Below, one piece after another: positions 34,730 through 45,909 of a stretch of 64,000 bases of DNA. This stretch comes from Prorocentrum cordatum. Lineage: Eukaryota > Sar > Dinophyceae > Prorocentrales > Prorocentraceae. The DNA lies in contig CAUYUJ010017972.1 in the NCBI GenBank assembly GCA_963575745.1, positions 50,001 to 114,000 of the forward strand, written 5' to 3'. Numbering within the stretch: the first letter of the stretch is position 1; every line of letters starts with the position of its first letter. Below the pieces are notes generated by a model. The model had not been told where the DNA came from. It was given only the letters and a program-made list of their open reading frames with translations, and did not search any database. A program made the translations under genes and the position numbers.

Positions 34730-34891
34730 GAAATTCCTCTTCTAGTGTACGACGTGCATGAAACGATGCACGAGATCCCCGCGGGCCCTATCTCCGATCT
34801 AGTGAAGTCTATGCAAAGGGATAAGACGTGGGATAGTCAGCGACGAAAGAAAGAACACCCTGTGGAGCTTGATTTTACGCAGACTTTGTGA
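34730..34891 (+). pseudogene. Coding-like segment B (unknown protein)
   Basis: 53 codons then TGA, opening directly after an AG-ending TAG that could serve as a splice acceptor. The translation includes [38 protein letters not shown] and ELDFTQTL. Composition is that of an ordinary soluble protein. No family recognised. With segment A it may represent two exons of one plus-strand gene or gene fragment, with the U6 copy inserted antisense between them. Confidence 0.35.
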
Positions 34892-35730
34892 AATGCCTTA
34901 GGAAGAATAGAATGGTGGGGCTTTGGTATCTTTGAAACACCCATTATTTCAGGTCAGCATTCTTATTCCATTCAGACTGAAACTCACATCGCAGCGAAGT
35001 TTAGATCGGTTTTCTATGCTTGACGGCTGCAAAAAAATGTGGATCTGAGGTGTTCTATGTTTGATGGCTGATCTGTGAGGCTGGGATGGCGTTGCAGAAC
35101 AAAGTAGTCGGTGCGTTGAAGAATCCCGAAACGGTCGGCCGACCTGTTGCCTCGCATGGTCTCGCGTTGCCCCCCGATAGCTCTCATGGGCTTCTGTGGC
35201 CTCCCGTTGCCTCCCGCGGCCTCCCATTGCCGCCCTTATCCTCATCCCTATCCGTATCCCTGTCCGCCTCCCTCCATCCCCATCCGTTTTACCACTATAC
35301 CCCTGGCCCTATGGCCCCATCCATACCCCTATCTGTACCCCAATCCCTCTCCCGGTCCCCCCATCGTGGCCCTCCACCGTGGCCCCCCATCGTGACCCCC
35401 ATCGTGGCCCCCATCGCAATGGTACAACACTGTTTCTTGTGATTGAGTGTCTGTGCCTAGCATTGCTGCATTCTGATGTCTTGCAACATGCTCCCGTTTA
35501 GAAGAGAAGGCCTCGGGACGACAGGTCGGGGCAGCCCAAAGAATCGGGAAGCTCCGAGAACTGGCGGGACGCCTCGGGCACCGCGGGCGTCCGAAGGCAG
35601 ACCGCTCGGGCGCGGCCCGTCCTCAGCCTGTACCACCCCGAGAAACGACTGCTTCCAAACCCACCCGGGCGGCGCCCGTGGGCCCGAGGCCCAGCGTGAA
35701 CCACACTCCGTGGACCGGAACGGAGGAAGT
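34892..35730. other. No gene; CCTCCCATTGCCGCC-type repeats
   Basis: Bases 35,140-35,240 repeat GCCTCCCGTTGCC-like units; 35,230-35,420 repeat CCCCATCC/CCTATCC units. The 34,900-35,090 part remains A/T-richer than the surroundings. Confidence 0.4.
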
Positions 35731-35923
35731 ACGGTCGAGGCGTTGACCCAAGGAGCCCCACACAGGGAACGAGGCCCCTTTGTTCCCATAAGTTACACTT
35801 GGATGTCCCATGGAAAACCTCAGGAAAACCCCAGGCAAACTATAAGACAATCGAGAAACACCGAGCCCCTCCCCAACGAGAAGGATTCCTTCTTCAGCGT
35901 CCCGACTTTCCACGCCGTCTGGC
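35731..35923. repeat. 190-bp dispersed repeat R2, copy 2
   Basis: Partner of 18,322-18,513. Just downstream (35,965-35,990) a palindrome AGGTCCGCGCGGACCT resembles the family B arm tip. Confidence 0.65.
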
Positions 35924-36830
35924 ATGCGCAGAGGAGCAAGGAGCGACAGATGCCTAAAAAATGTCAGAGGTCCGCGCGGACCTCCGAAAGCTCATGTGCA
36001 CGCAGGTTGTCTTCTTCGAGTGCGGGCAAACAGATCAAACTCGCGCAGCCATCGGCAGAAGCGGTGAAACACTGCACCGGCCGAACAGAGCATGAGGGGG
36101 AGTGCGGCCAGATGTCCTCCTGCCAAAGGGCGGCCTATGCATGGACCCAAGGACCATCGAGCCCCCTTCGAAACCAGAGCAGACCTTATGTTATAGCTGT
36201 GACTGTAGGAGGGAGGAGGCAAAGGAGCATAACAATATTCAGAGGAAGAAGGATAACAATAGTAATAAGAAGAAGAAGGAGAAAAAGAGGAGGAAGAAGA
36301 TGAGGAAAGATAAGAGGAAAAAGAAGAGGAACAAGAAGAGTAAGAAGAATAAGAGGAAGAAGAAGAGAGGAGGAGAGGGCGGATAACGCCACGCGTGCGA
36401 GGAGCGAGGAGGAACAGGAGGAGCGTCCACGGAGCAGGAGCGAAGCGGGGCGGGGGGTGGCACCCGCGCGCGAGACGCGCGCGGGGGACACGCCTGCACG
36501 ACCGAGCGCGCCGAGCAGGAGCACGGGGGGGGGGGGCAAGGGCGACGGAGGAGACGGGCGAACAACGACGCGACGAGCGAGAGGCGGCACGCGAGGCAAC
36601 GGGCGAGCCGCACACCGAAGAGAAGGCGAGGCCAGAAGCAGGCAGCGTCAGAGGCCCGGAGGGGGCGGGGATCACCAGGAGGAAGAGGAGGAGGAGGGGG
36701 AGGGTGGAGGAGGAGGTGGTGGTGGTGGAACTCTGCGTCTTGTCGGTGCCGACGTGCAGTGGCCTTTATAGTGGGCCGGCTCGGACCTGGCCTGTAGCCA
36801 GGTGGAGGGCGTGGGGGGCCCGAATCCTTG
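35924..36830. other. Purine-rich (GAAGAA)n tract; 3' flank of the LINE
   Basis: Bases 36,240-36,375 are AAGAAG/AGGAAGA units and 36,395-36,735 are degenerate GAGGA/GCG units. On the minus strand this is the sequence downstream of the LINE stop codon; no poly-A-like tail or target duplication could be set with confidence. Confidence 0.45.
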
Positions 36831-39821
36831 TCAGGCCCTTCCGCAGATTTGTTGGGCCCAGGCCGACCCGCTCCTTGGCTGGTCCGCCCGAGCCCCGCAG
36901 GGGCTCTCCTGCACGGGGCAGCCCTTTGGGGCTCCCCACGCGATTCGCAGGTCGAGGCCCCCAGAAGCCCACGGCCTACGGCGTTTTTGCCGTATCCGCT
37001 GGGTCCTGGCCTTATTCTCGGCAATCCTGCGCCGCTGGGTGTCGGTCAGAGGGGGACGGGAAGGGAGAGGCGGAGGCGGAGGCGGAGTCAAAGGACAGAG
37101 GAAAGGAGAGAGTCCGATCACCTCAGCAGCGTAGGCCTCCTCCTCTGTGGGGCCCTGGCTGTCTTCAGGATCCTGGGAGGGGCCCGGGGGGTCCTGGCCA
37201 GGCGGGTCAGGGGCCTCAAAGCGGCCCCTCTCAGGGTCGGGCCTGCTGCGGCCCTTCCCCCTCGCAAAATCCGGGGCCCACTCCCTGGCCCCTTCCTCAG
37301 TCGCGGGGATCTCTGAGACAGAAAAGTCCGCCAGGCCCTGCACACGGAGGTGGTGAGACTGGGAATCGTCACTAGGCGCATCCGGGAGCGCGTCGTCCAG
37401 AGCCAATTCGAACGTCTCCAGAATGCCCTCTGCGATGCAGCGGCAGAGGCCAGGGGGGTAGACCTTCTTCCGCGCGGTCCGGAAGGCCCTGGATCCTACT
37501 TCACGTCCTAGGAGAGTGGCGTGGGCCCCTCGCCCGTGGGAGCATTTTCCTCCCCCAGGCGTCGCAGTCAGGCGACGGTGGAGCCCCGCCATGCGGAGCC
37601 CGAAAAGTCTGGTCGGGGCCCTGCTCAGCTGGCCGTGCTCGCACTGGTCGAAGTCCGTGGTCGTGGTGCACGGCGCCGACTGCAGCGCTAGCCACGGCTC
37701 CCATGTCCACAATGTGACGGCTGCGAGCCGCCAGCTGCACGGGACAGGGTGCTCCGACCACCCTGCCGCGCCTGCCACCAGGTGCGCCGCGAGGAGGAGC
37801 ACCATGGACTGCATCAGGGCGTTCCCCACGGCCAGCTGGATCCTCTGCTGCGGCGCGGCGTGCGCCACTCCCCATAACTGGTCGTGGGACCTGAGCGGCG
37901 GTGGGCCTGGCTGCTCCAACCACCTCGCCGCGCTCCATGTCTCGCATGGCGGTCCTCCTCCTGACATCACGATCTGCCTCTTCAGGATTCCTTCATGGAA
38001 GACCATCAGGCTGTCCTGGCGCATGAGGTCGCAGCGCTGCGCGTCGATCGCCACGTCGACGCTGACGACCATGATGTGCACCTTCTCTGACATCACTTCG
38101 AACTTCGGCGCTGGCTCGAATACGTGCTGTATGTCGTCCTTGCGCCTGTGCCCACAGAACAGGTTGAGTACGTAGATCTCTGCCCTTTGGATCCTCCACG
38201 GGATCTTCTCCTCCGCGGTGATCCCGCTGTACTTGTCTGTGCGGAACTGGTTCAGGTCATATATTTCGTCATGCTGGACCTCTGGCCTCTCCTGGGGCCG
38301 TTCCTCTGCGCCCTCCTGCAGCGTGGACCTGGCAACTTCGTCGAGCACGTAGTCTGACTCGAGCAGGACCGCCTTTGCATCGTCTTGGCTGAGGGACACC
38401 ACGTCTGGCATGGACCCCGCTGCTTTGACCGCGGGTATGTTCACTCTCTTCCGCAGTAGTCCCCGCGGGAGCTCCTTGCGCGTCACGCACTCCTCTGCAC
38501 CAAGCGCCTCTCCCGCATCAATGGTGGCGACGAGGCAGGCGGGCGACGCAATCGCCAGGTGCTCGGTGAGGTGGTGGGTCTGGTCGAACAGCGTCAGGCA
38601 CCCTTGGCACTGCGTTGCTGATCCCGCCCAGGTACGCGCGAGACTGACCATGGTCCAATGCTGCTGCGAAGTGTGGACCCTGAGCCCTCTTTGGCGCCTG
38701 AACGTCCTCTGGCACCACGGGCATGTCCATTGTCTCGTCGGTATTGCGTCTGGCTCGTCTGCCTGCGGGGGCCCGAAAGGGCTGCCTTCTCTCATGGAAT
38801 ACGGCACTCCCGCTGGCTGCACTGTGGCAAGGAAGCGCTTCTCTGCCATGCGCGCCGCATATCCTCTACTCAGCTGCGCCGCCGCTGCCTTGAGCGCGTC
38901 GTTGAGCCTGTACTTCCATGAGGAATGCGAGCGTAGAATCATCATCTCCCACGGCCTCAGCTCTTCGTTGGGGTCTGGGAGGGCCTGCAGGTCCGCCGAA
39001 TAGCCTTGCAGCCATCGGAGGTCTCCCATCAGCATCTGCGGCCAGGACTGCCTCTTGGCGTGCTGGGGTCGCAGGAGGAGCCGGGCCATCGTCGCAAAGG
39101 CGAGGGGTGGTCCTGCTTGCAGTAGCTCGCCGAAAAGCCTTAGCCTCGTTACTCTCAGCAGGTCCTCCGGGCGAGCCCTTCCCACCTTGGCGAGCAGCGC
39201 CTCGTCCTCTGCCTCCGGGTGGGCGTCGATGCCCAGCTCGCCGTCCTCTTTCGTGGCGAACTTTTTCCCCGCTGCTGCCCTGTAGACTGCCATGACCATG
39301 GCGCGGTGGTACTGGGCCTCCGCCCTCGCGAGACCTGGCCAGCTGCCCTGCGAGAAGCACCTTGACAAGCAGACCAGGGCGTCTGCGAAGACCATCTTGG
39401 TGGGCAGGTCCAGCTGGTGGTTACGGAAGACCTTCTCCCTCAGCTTCCTGAGAGCGGCTGTGGCGGTGGCTGAGCGGCGGTAGAGCTCGGGGTACACCGC
39501 GCCGCGGTCGTCGATGACCGTCCCCAGCGCCACGTGGTTGTGCACTGCGTGGATGGTGGCCCCCTCGTAGCGCTTCGACCTGAGCTTGACCCTTCCGTGG
39601 CACTCATGCCACAGGGTTCTCCTCGCACCCTTGGCCCCTTGACCTGCGAAGGCAAAGAGCACCTCCGATTTGCCAGGGTCCAGGTTGAGGACGAGGCCGA
39701 ACTCCGCGAACGTGTCCAGCACGACGCCTGCAATGACTGCCACCGCATCCATCGCCTCGTCGGCCTTGCCGATGAAGAAGAACATGCCACCGTCCGCAAA
39801 TGCCACGCTGTGGCCTGGCAT
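36831..39821 (-). pseudogene. LINE ORF2 C-terminal part: RT motif C, two zinc fingers, cytosine-MTase-like domain, RPA-binding-like tail
   Basis: A 996-codon open frame. Residues 5-16 (SVAFADGGMFFF) are RT motif C with FADG in place of FADD. Residues about 363-386 form a C2H2 finger (CPWC, then HTSQQH) and about 398-423 a C2HC finger (CQGC, then H and C). Around residue 550, YVLNLFCGHRRKDD and later VSVDVAID match SAM-binding motifs I-II; around 622, SGGGPPCETWSAARW matches the catalytic PC motif IV of cytosine-5 methyltransferases, with the Cys codon at 37,944-37,946. Residues 923-947 include LTDTQRRRIAENKARTQR. The frame opens upstream of the Met after a TAG; the RT part before it lies in the next entry. 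Confidence 0.8.
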
Positions 39822-42052
39822 CTTCTCGAAGTCGAGGTCGCTGTCGAACTACTGCGCCAGGGAGCGCACGTTGGCCCCCGTGACGAAGACGCCGTAGCCC
39901 TCCTCCTCGATCCTCGCCTCCGAGACCCTGATGGCCTCTGCCATGGCGATCTCGTAGATCTGGTCGGCCAGAGGTTGGCCTGGGATCGAGGATTTGGTAA
40001 TGATGCCGCGTACTGCTCCTCGACCAATGCCTTCAGGTGCTCGTCGGCCTCCGCGCGGTGAAGCAGCGGCATCTCCTCCTCGAGCTTCTTCTTCAGGATC
40101 TCCAAGGCCGTAGGCGGGACGGTCGTGGACTCCGCGATCGCGTCCTTGTCTGCCTTGGCCATGGGCGTGCGCAGCACCAGCTCCCTGACCATGGAGTAGA
40201 AGGCGTTCTTGACGTCCATGAAGATTGCCGCGAAGGACAGCATGTTGGCGGTCGCCGCTGGCTGCAGCATCCTAGTGACCACCGACGCATGCTGTGCACC
40301 TCTGCGCCTTACTCCTCCAAATTGGCGGTCTCCTACAGCCTGTGGTAGGTACTCGGCCACCTTCGCCCTGTAGAAGTGCCTCACCCTTTTGCCCACCACG
40401 GCCGTGACCGCGAAGCACCTGTGGTTGCCACACTCCTCGGCCTGCTTCTTCTTGTGGTGGTGTCTGTAGAATCCTCCTTTCCACTGTACTGGCTCCACTC
40501 CTGTGCAGGCAAACTTGGCTGCCAGTGGGTGGTATGCTGCCGCCAGTGTCTTCGGCTGTGTCCGAAAGAGCTCCCCCGTCAAGCCGTCGACTCCTGGCGC
40601 TGAGTCCTTTGTGATCTTTATGGCGCGTTCCATGTCTGCCAACGACGGGATGCAGCTGGGGTCGAGTACTTCAGGCATCAGGGCCCCCTTCTCGAACTGC
40701 GCCTGTATGAGCCTGTGGAGGTCGACGATCGGCACGTCGGCTGCGAACTCGACTAGGCTGAAGTGCTGGAGCCACCTGTTCCCCATCTGCGCCTGCGACG
40801 CGGCATGCGCGCCGTCGAGGAGCTTGACCGACGGGAGGCACTTGCTCATCATGCGCTTCTGAGAGCCGATGCCCATTCCCCTCAGCCGTGCAAACGCTAC
40901 ATCCGTTTGCCTCTTGTCCCATGCGTCCCGTATGTGACCTGCAATGCGGTGATAATGATCACGGGCGTCTTGGCGGTGCGACGCCAGGATGTCTGCGCCC
41001 GCCAGCTTCCAGCACCACTGGCTCAGGGCCTCTGTCTTGGTCTGGATTATGGTCGCCATGCAGTAGAGGGACGGCAGCAGGGTCTCCCAGTCGCCCCCCG
41101 CCTCCTCTATGGCCCCGATGAGCGTCTGGGTCGGGCTGATCGCCAGGCGCTCGTGGAACAGGTGTCCGTCGGGCCTCTGTAGCTTGGGCTGCAGGCTGAA
41201 AGTGCCCCTCTTGTTGGACTGCTTGCTTCGATCCGGCAGCGTGGCGACGCGTGAGGCAGCCCTCGGTTCGAGGGGCACCGGGGCTGCCGGTTCTGACCTT
41301 GGCAAAGCGTGGCCAATCGGGGCATCCGGCAGACCAGCGGCGACGACTTGGGACGCTCTCGGCTCGAGGAGCACCGAGGCGCCCAGCTCTGACTTCGGCA
41401 AAACATGGCTGCCTCCATCAACTTCACCTCGCCACTGTTCAGCACCTGCTCCTGCTGGTGGACCTGGTTCGAGTCGCCGACGTCGCCTTGTGCCTTCAGG
41501 CGGAGCCCGCCTTCCAAGTACATCACGAAATTCAGCACGAATGTTGTCCAAGGTGCGCCAGTGCTCCGCCACCAGCCTGTCTCTGCTGGCGTGCTCGCCT
41601 TGGCGATCCTGCCACCAGATCCAGTTGATCGTGCCGGCCCTGCGGTCCACCGTGTTGCTCCAGGCGGCCTCGCAGATGTCCTCTGCGATGCGGTCGACGT
41701 GCTTGGCCTCGCCGTCCCTGGTGTCCTGGATGGCACGTAGCCTCACGGGGTGCCGTCGTAGGAGACGTTTGACGACGGGTACGCACCACAGCTTCCATGA
41801 CCTGTGGCTGCCTTCGGCCTCTGCAAGGTTGTAGACCCAAAAGCTGGAGCGCTCCTCCATGTGCTCCATCAGGTCCTCCTCCTCGTCTATCGCGTCCTCC
41901 CACGGCGGGTCGCACATGTCCGCAGGCTGCTGCACATCGCCCTGCTGCACTGCGGATGCTTGGCTGCTACTGGTGTTGGTCCGTCTCAGGTTGTCCGATG
42001 CTTCCCCGACGGCTTGACTTAACAAGAGCTCGTCGTGCTTGGGTTGCAGCAT
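39440..42052 (-). pseudogene. LINE ORF2 middle part: linker and reverse transcriptase
   Basis: An 870-codon frame. The first 450 residues are a linker without recognised domain, rich in Trp, Arg and acidic residues. RT begins with SAPGVDGLTGELF (about 40,606), followed by HHHKKKQAEECGNHRCFAV, where LINE RTs have a K-x-R-PI type block, and motif A FMDVKNAFYSMV (about 40,225-40,190) with the catalytic Asp. The true frame then moves: after about 39,985 the RT continues in another frame (QIYEIAMAEAIRVSEARI), meets a TAG at 39,849-39,851 and runs into motif C in the 996-codon frame. The last 110 residues of this open frame are therefore out of register. Confidence 0.75.
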
Positions 42053-42056
42053 GCCT

Positions 42057-43166
42057 TCACTCTGTCACCGAGGACAACCCTTTGGAGCCACCATGGCCCC
42101 CAAAATAGCCGCCGAATTCCGAAGGAGTTGCGCGGCAATTTTTTCTCGTTTGAAAGCATGCAGTGCTGGGCGCGTAGGCCAGCCTGCAATGCCCCCTGAC
42201 GAGCATCCATTTTGAACCAGACATTACCGCGGCCATCGCAATCATCGCCGCCAAAACCACAAACTAACAATCGTACAATCATCGTCGGGCTGGGGTCAGG
42301 TCAGTCTGCGTCGCCGCACACCGACTCTTTGCCGCAGCTGAATGATGCGAGCTCCCAGCAGCATTCGTCGACAGCTGTCGGAAAGCAAAACCGCCGAAAT
42401 GGTCCTTGAAAGGGCCGCCAGGAGGGCCGCCGAAAGGGCCGCCGAAATCGTCGCCGAAATCGCCGACGAAATTGCCGCCGAAATTGCCGCCGAAATCGCC
42501 GCCGAAATTGCCGCCGAAAATGCCGCCGAACTCGCCGCCGAACTCACCGCCGAAATTGCCGCCGAAATAATTGCGAACTCCGCCAAAATAGCCGCCGGAA
42601 TTTAGCCGCCGAAATTCAGCCGCCGAAATTTTCACTGCCCCGTCGCAAGCGAAATCGCTAATCCAGGAAGCACGATGACGCCACAAACACAGGCATAGAG
42701 TCACAGCCATGGTCAAATTCGGCCTCTTTTCGGCGGAACCATCTGGAATTTCGGCGACAATTTCGGCGGCAATTTCGGCGGCAATTTCGGCGGCGATTTC
42801 GGCGGCAATTTCGGCGGCAATTTCGGCGGCAATTCCGGCGGCCCTTCCGACGGCTCTTTCGGCGGCCCCTTCGGCGGCAATCTCGGCGGCCCTTTCGACG
42901 GCTCTTTCGGCGACCATTTCGGCGACGCTGCTTTTGCCAACTGTCGGCAATGGCTGCCGGAAGCTCGCGGCACTCGGCGACCCCGGCGGGCCCTGAGAGG
43001 GCCCTCGAAGGGCCTCGCCAGAAAGCGTCTGCGAAGTAGCTCAGCGATAGCATGCGCAACGTGCAATATGAATGCCCCGCATTATGCGTCAGCGCGCGCT
43101 AAGGCGCACCTGGGAACCACCACGCTCGGCAGGGCGCGCCTGCACACTGAAACTCTAAGAAAAACT
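42057..43166. mobile_element. Foldback insertion of opposed GCCGCCGAAAT repeats splitting the LINE
   Basis: Bases 42,392-42,640 are tandem GCCGCCGAAAT/GCCGAAATTGCC units; 42,719-42,945 are the same unit reversed (TTCGGCGGCAAT). The two arms are complementary around an 80-bp spacer. Flanks 42,057-42,390 and 42,945-43,166 are unassigned. LINE coding-like sequence resumes on both sides, so this is best read as an insertion. The exact borders and target duplication could not be set. Confidence 0.6.
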
Positions 43167-44160
43167 CTAATTTCGTCTGGAATGGATTTCGGCGCGCGCC
43201 CCTTTCGTCTCCAAAGAAAGAGCCACCATGAACTGGCCCACACACCATCTGCCGCCAGCGTGCCCCCCGTGACCTTCGGCGTGGGGGTCTTGGGCCCTGT
43301 CCGGGTCCTCCAGGTCGCTGTTGTCCGCGCAGTCTGCCCACGAGAGTGGCGGGTCGATGGCGGCAATGCTTGAAGTCGCTGGCAATCGCGCCCATGTCTT
43401 TGTATCCTGGGCGTCCCCTGCTTCAGCTGGGATGTCGAAGTCGGGCACCTCGTTGAAGGTCACGTGCTTCGAGGTGCTGCCCTGGGGATACTGCGTCGTT
43501 CTCCTTCCTTGCCTCTTTATCTTTGCAGGGTGCTGCTGGCCCATGACCATGGCCGAGAAGTCGTGCACCTGGCGGTAGTCCTGCAGCGCCGTACGGCATG
43601 GTTCCACGACCTTGTCGCACGTGACCCTGCTTCTTCTCGATGCTTGCCACTGTGCTGTCCTCAGGTTGTGCCACAGCCCCTGGTCGCAGCAGTTGGCCCA
43701 CGCCGCCATCGTGACCACCAGCATGATGTGGCCCAGGCGATTCCTGGCCCTCCTTGTGGTCCTTAGGAGCAGCGCCCTGACGTGGCAGGGGTCCTGCGTG
43801 GCTGGCGACTCCCATGTCGGCTTTGGCGCCGTTGGCTCAAGCGGGAAGGCCTCCTCCGCCGCCTTCAGCACCTGGCTGTCGAGGTAGTCCGCGTGGTCGT
43901 TGGGGTGGACGTTCGCTGCCGGGTGCTGCACCTGCCCCATCAGCTCGTCGAACCTCACCTGGCAGGAGAACGTGGTGAGCTTGGTCTTGTCCACCTTGGG
44001 GCGCTGCCACCTGGGCGGCCTTTCCCCGTCTTGGCTCTGCAGGAGCTGCACCTCTAGGTCCACCACCGCGTGGTCCTTGTGGGAGACCGCGAGCTCGATG
44101 TTGTCGTTGACCCCTTGATCGCCCACATGCTGTAGCAGCTCCTGCGATACCGCTATGTGT
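43167..44160 (-). pseudogene. LINE ORF2: end of endonuclease and linker
   Basis: After the frameshift near 44,153 the frame continues with IAVSQELLQHVGDQGVND and IELAVSHKDHAVVDLEV, where SHKDH is the counterpart of the SDH signature that closes the active site of apurinic-type endonucleases. The following 290 residues include RTTRRARNRLGHIMLVVTM and CDQGLWHNLRTAQWQASRR and end in an acidic stretch (PPLSWADCADNSDLEDPD). They have no recognised domain and occupy the place of the endonuclease-RT linker. A stop at 43,167 borders the foldback insertion. Confidence 0.65.
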
Positions 44161-45790
44161 CGATGCGCTTGCCATCCTCTGCAGACCTGGCCCTCGACAG
44201 AGTCCACGTGGCGTAGACGTTGTTTCTGGACTGGGCCAGCGTGGAGGGCAGGCAGGAGTCGGTGCGCTTGACGTATTTGCGGAGGCAGGCCCCTGGGAGG
44301 TTCTCCTTCTGCGCGCCGTACTCTCCGATGCCGACCGTGGGGACCGACCCCACCTGGGCGTTGGCGTCGACCAGGGTGAAGAGCCACGGGCTGGGGTCGG
44401 GCCTCTTGTCGACGATCCTTTGGGTGTGCTCCCGCCAGTCCCTGTTCTCACCTGGGGGCCTGTGGCTGCGTGGGGCATGCCCTACAAGGATGTCGCAGTG
44501 GAGGATGGGCGCCCTGATGCACGCCAGCATGCGGGTCGGCCCCTTGCGCGCAATCGCCACGTGCTGCTCCTGCAGGGCGGGGCCGCCCTCGCCCAGCTGG
44601 CCCACTGTGTTGACCCACAGCGAGACCCCGAAGCGTCCTCCTTCTGCGGCAGCAGCGTGGAGCACCAGGTAGTGGCCCACTCTCACGACGGACTCGGCAG
44701 GGACCCTGGTCTCGAGCGCGCCGACCAGGTGGTGGCCCGCGTCCCCGAACTGCTGCGCTAGGGACTGCATCCTTCCTGGGATGAGGACACCTGTGAAAGC
44801 TTTCCCCTTGCTCACCCTGGACTTCCTGGGGTCGAGCGTCAGGACATTGGCTACAGCTAGCCGTAGCTTCCGTGGCTTGCTGGGTTGCCCCTCCCCCCTC
44901 CTTTTGCCTCGGCCCTCCCCCAGCGGGCCATTCTCTCCCTGGGCCAGGTGCTTCAGGAGGAAACTCTGGAGGCCTCGGGACGGGGGCTCGAGGACTGGGA
45001 CGGGGCGGCCTGGGAGCGGATATTGAAGTCTCTCTGCCTGAGGGGCAACACTGAGCCACAGCCAGGGCGCCTGCGGCAGCACCTGCTCCATGCGCTCCCA
45101 GAGGACGAAGTCGTTGGGCCACGCGATGAGGCCGCCCCTGGCCAGCGTGGCGACGGCGTCGGCGAGCTCGTTCCACGGGTCCGCCATGTGGCCGCTGACG
45201 TGCGACCAGAGGATGTCCTCCGCGCTGTGCCTCAGCACCTTGACGATGCTGTCCAGGAAGCTGGCGTACGGCGCGTAGTGCTCCAGCGCGGCTCCCCCCC
45301 TCCCGATGTCGACCACGTAGTTGTTGTCGGTGTAGAAGCTGATCACTGGCAGCTGCACGTGCATGCCCGTCTCGTCCACAGCCACCTTGAGCTGCAAGAG
45401 CCAGAGGATCGCGGCAATCATCGCACATATCTCTGCGGCACCTGACGGCTGGCTGAACTGGTCCCCTAGCGTCGGCATCGCATCCCCCATCGCGCCGATG
45501 AGCACGAACTCGTCGTCACGCGTGTAGCCCAGCACGACGAAAGCCCAGGCCGGGGGCCCAGGAAGATGACCATGCGCACTGCCGCCTGAGCCATCCGTGT
45601 AGATGAGAAGCGTTTCGAACAGGCTTGGATCAAAATCGCCCTGCAGACGCGAGCACTTGGAAAGTACTCCCTTGGTGGAGCTGTGAAGGTATTGTTCTCC
45701 GTGCTCGACGAATCCCTTGTCGATGGAGATCGGCCATGCTGCCCTCAGCACGGCCATGGCTGCTGCTGTGTCTGGTATCGGCGTATCCAC
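44153..45790 (-). pseudogene. LINE ORF2 N-terminal part: RNase H followed by apurinic-type endonuclease
   Basis: 545 codons from ATG at 45,790. RNase H occupies residues about 60-215: LLIYTDGSGG (D65), GAAEICAM (E120), ISFYTDNN (D155), HVSGHMAD and NELAD (D211), so all four DEDD carboxylates are present. The endonuclease starts at about residue 308: AVANVLTL (N315), GALETRV (E360), GVSLWV, and VDANAQVG (D475, N477), then ATWTL and KRID at the end, followed by a frameshift. An N-terminal RNase H before the endonuclease is unusual; in most LINEs it follows the RT. The endonuclease nicks the target so that RT can prime from the DNA end. Confidence 0.85.
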
Positions 45791-45909
45791 ACCACTCCTT
45801 GGCAGCGCTTATGTAGGTGAAGACGTAGTGGCGGCACTGTCTACCAGGCCACACACCCTCGTTGCTTCCGTCGCCGCTGAAGACGGCAGCGGGGGCTGGC
45901 CCGGGTAAA

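Noticed and set aside
43025-43085. tRNA gene suggested by an A-box-like GTAGCTCAGCGATAGCA
   Set aside because: No B box (GGTTCGA-type) or acceptor stem pairing found at the required distance.
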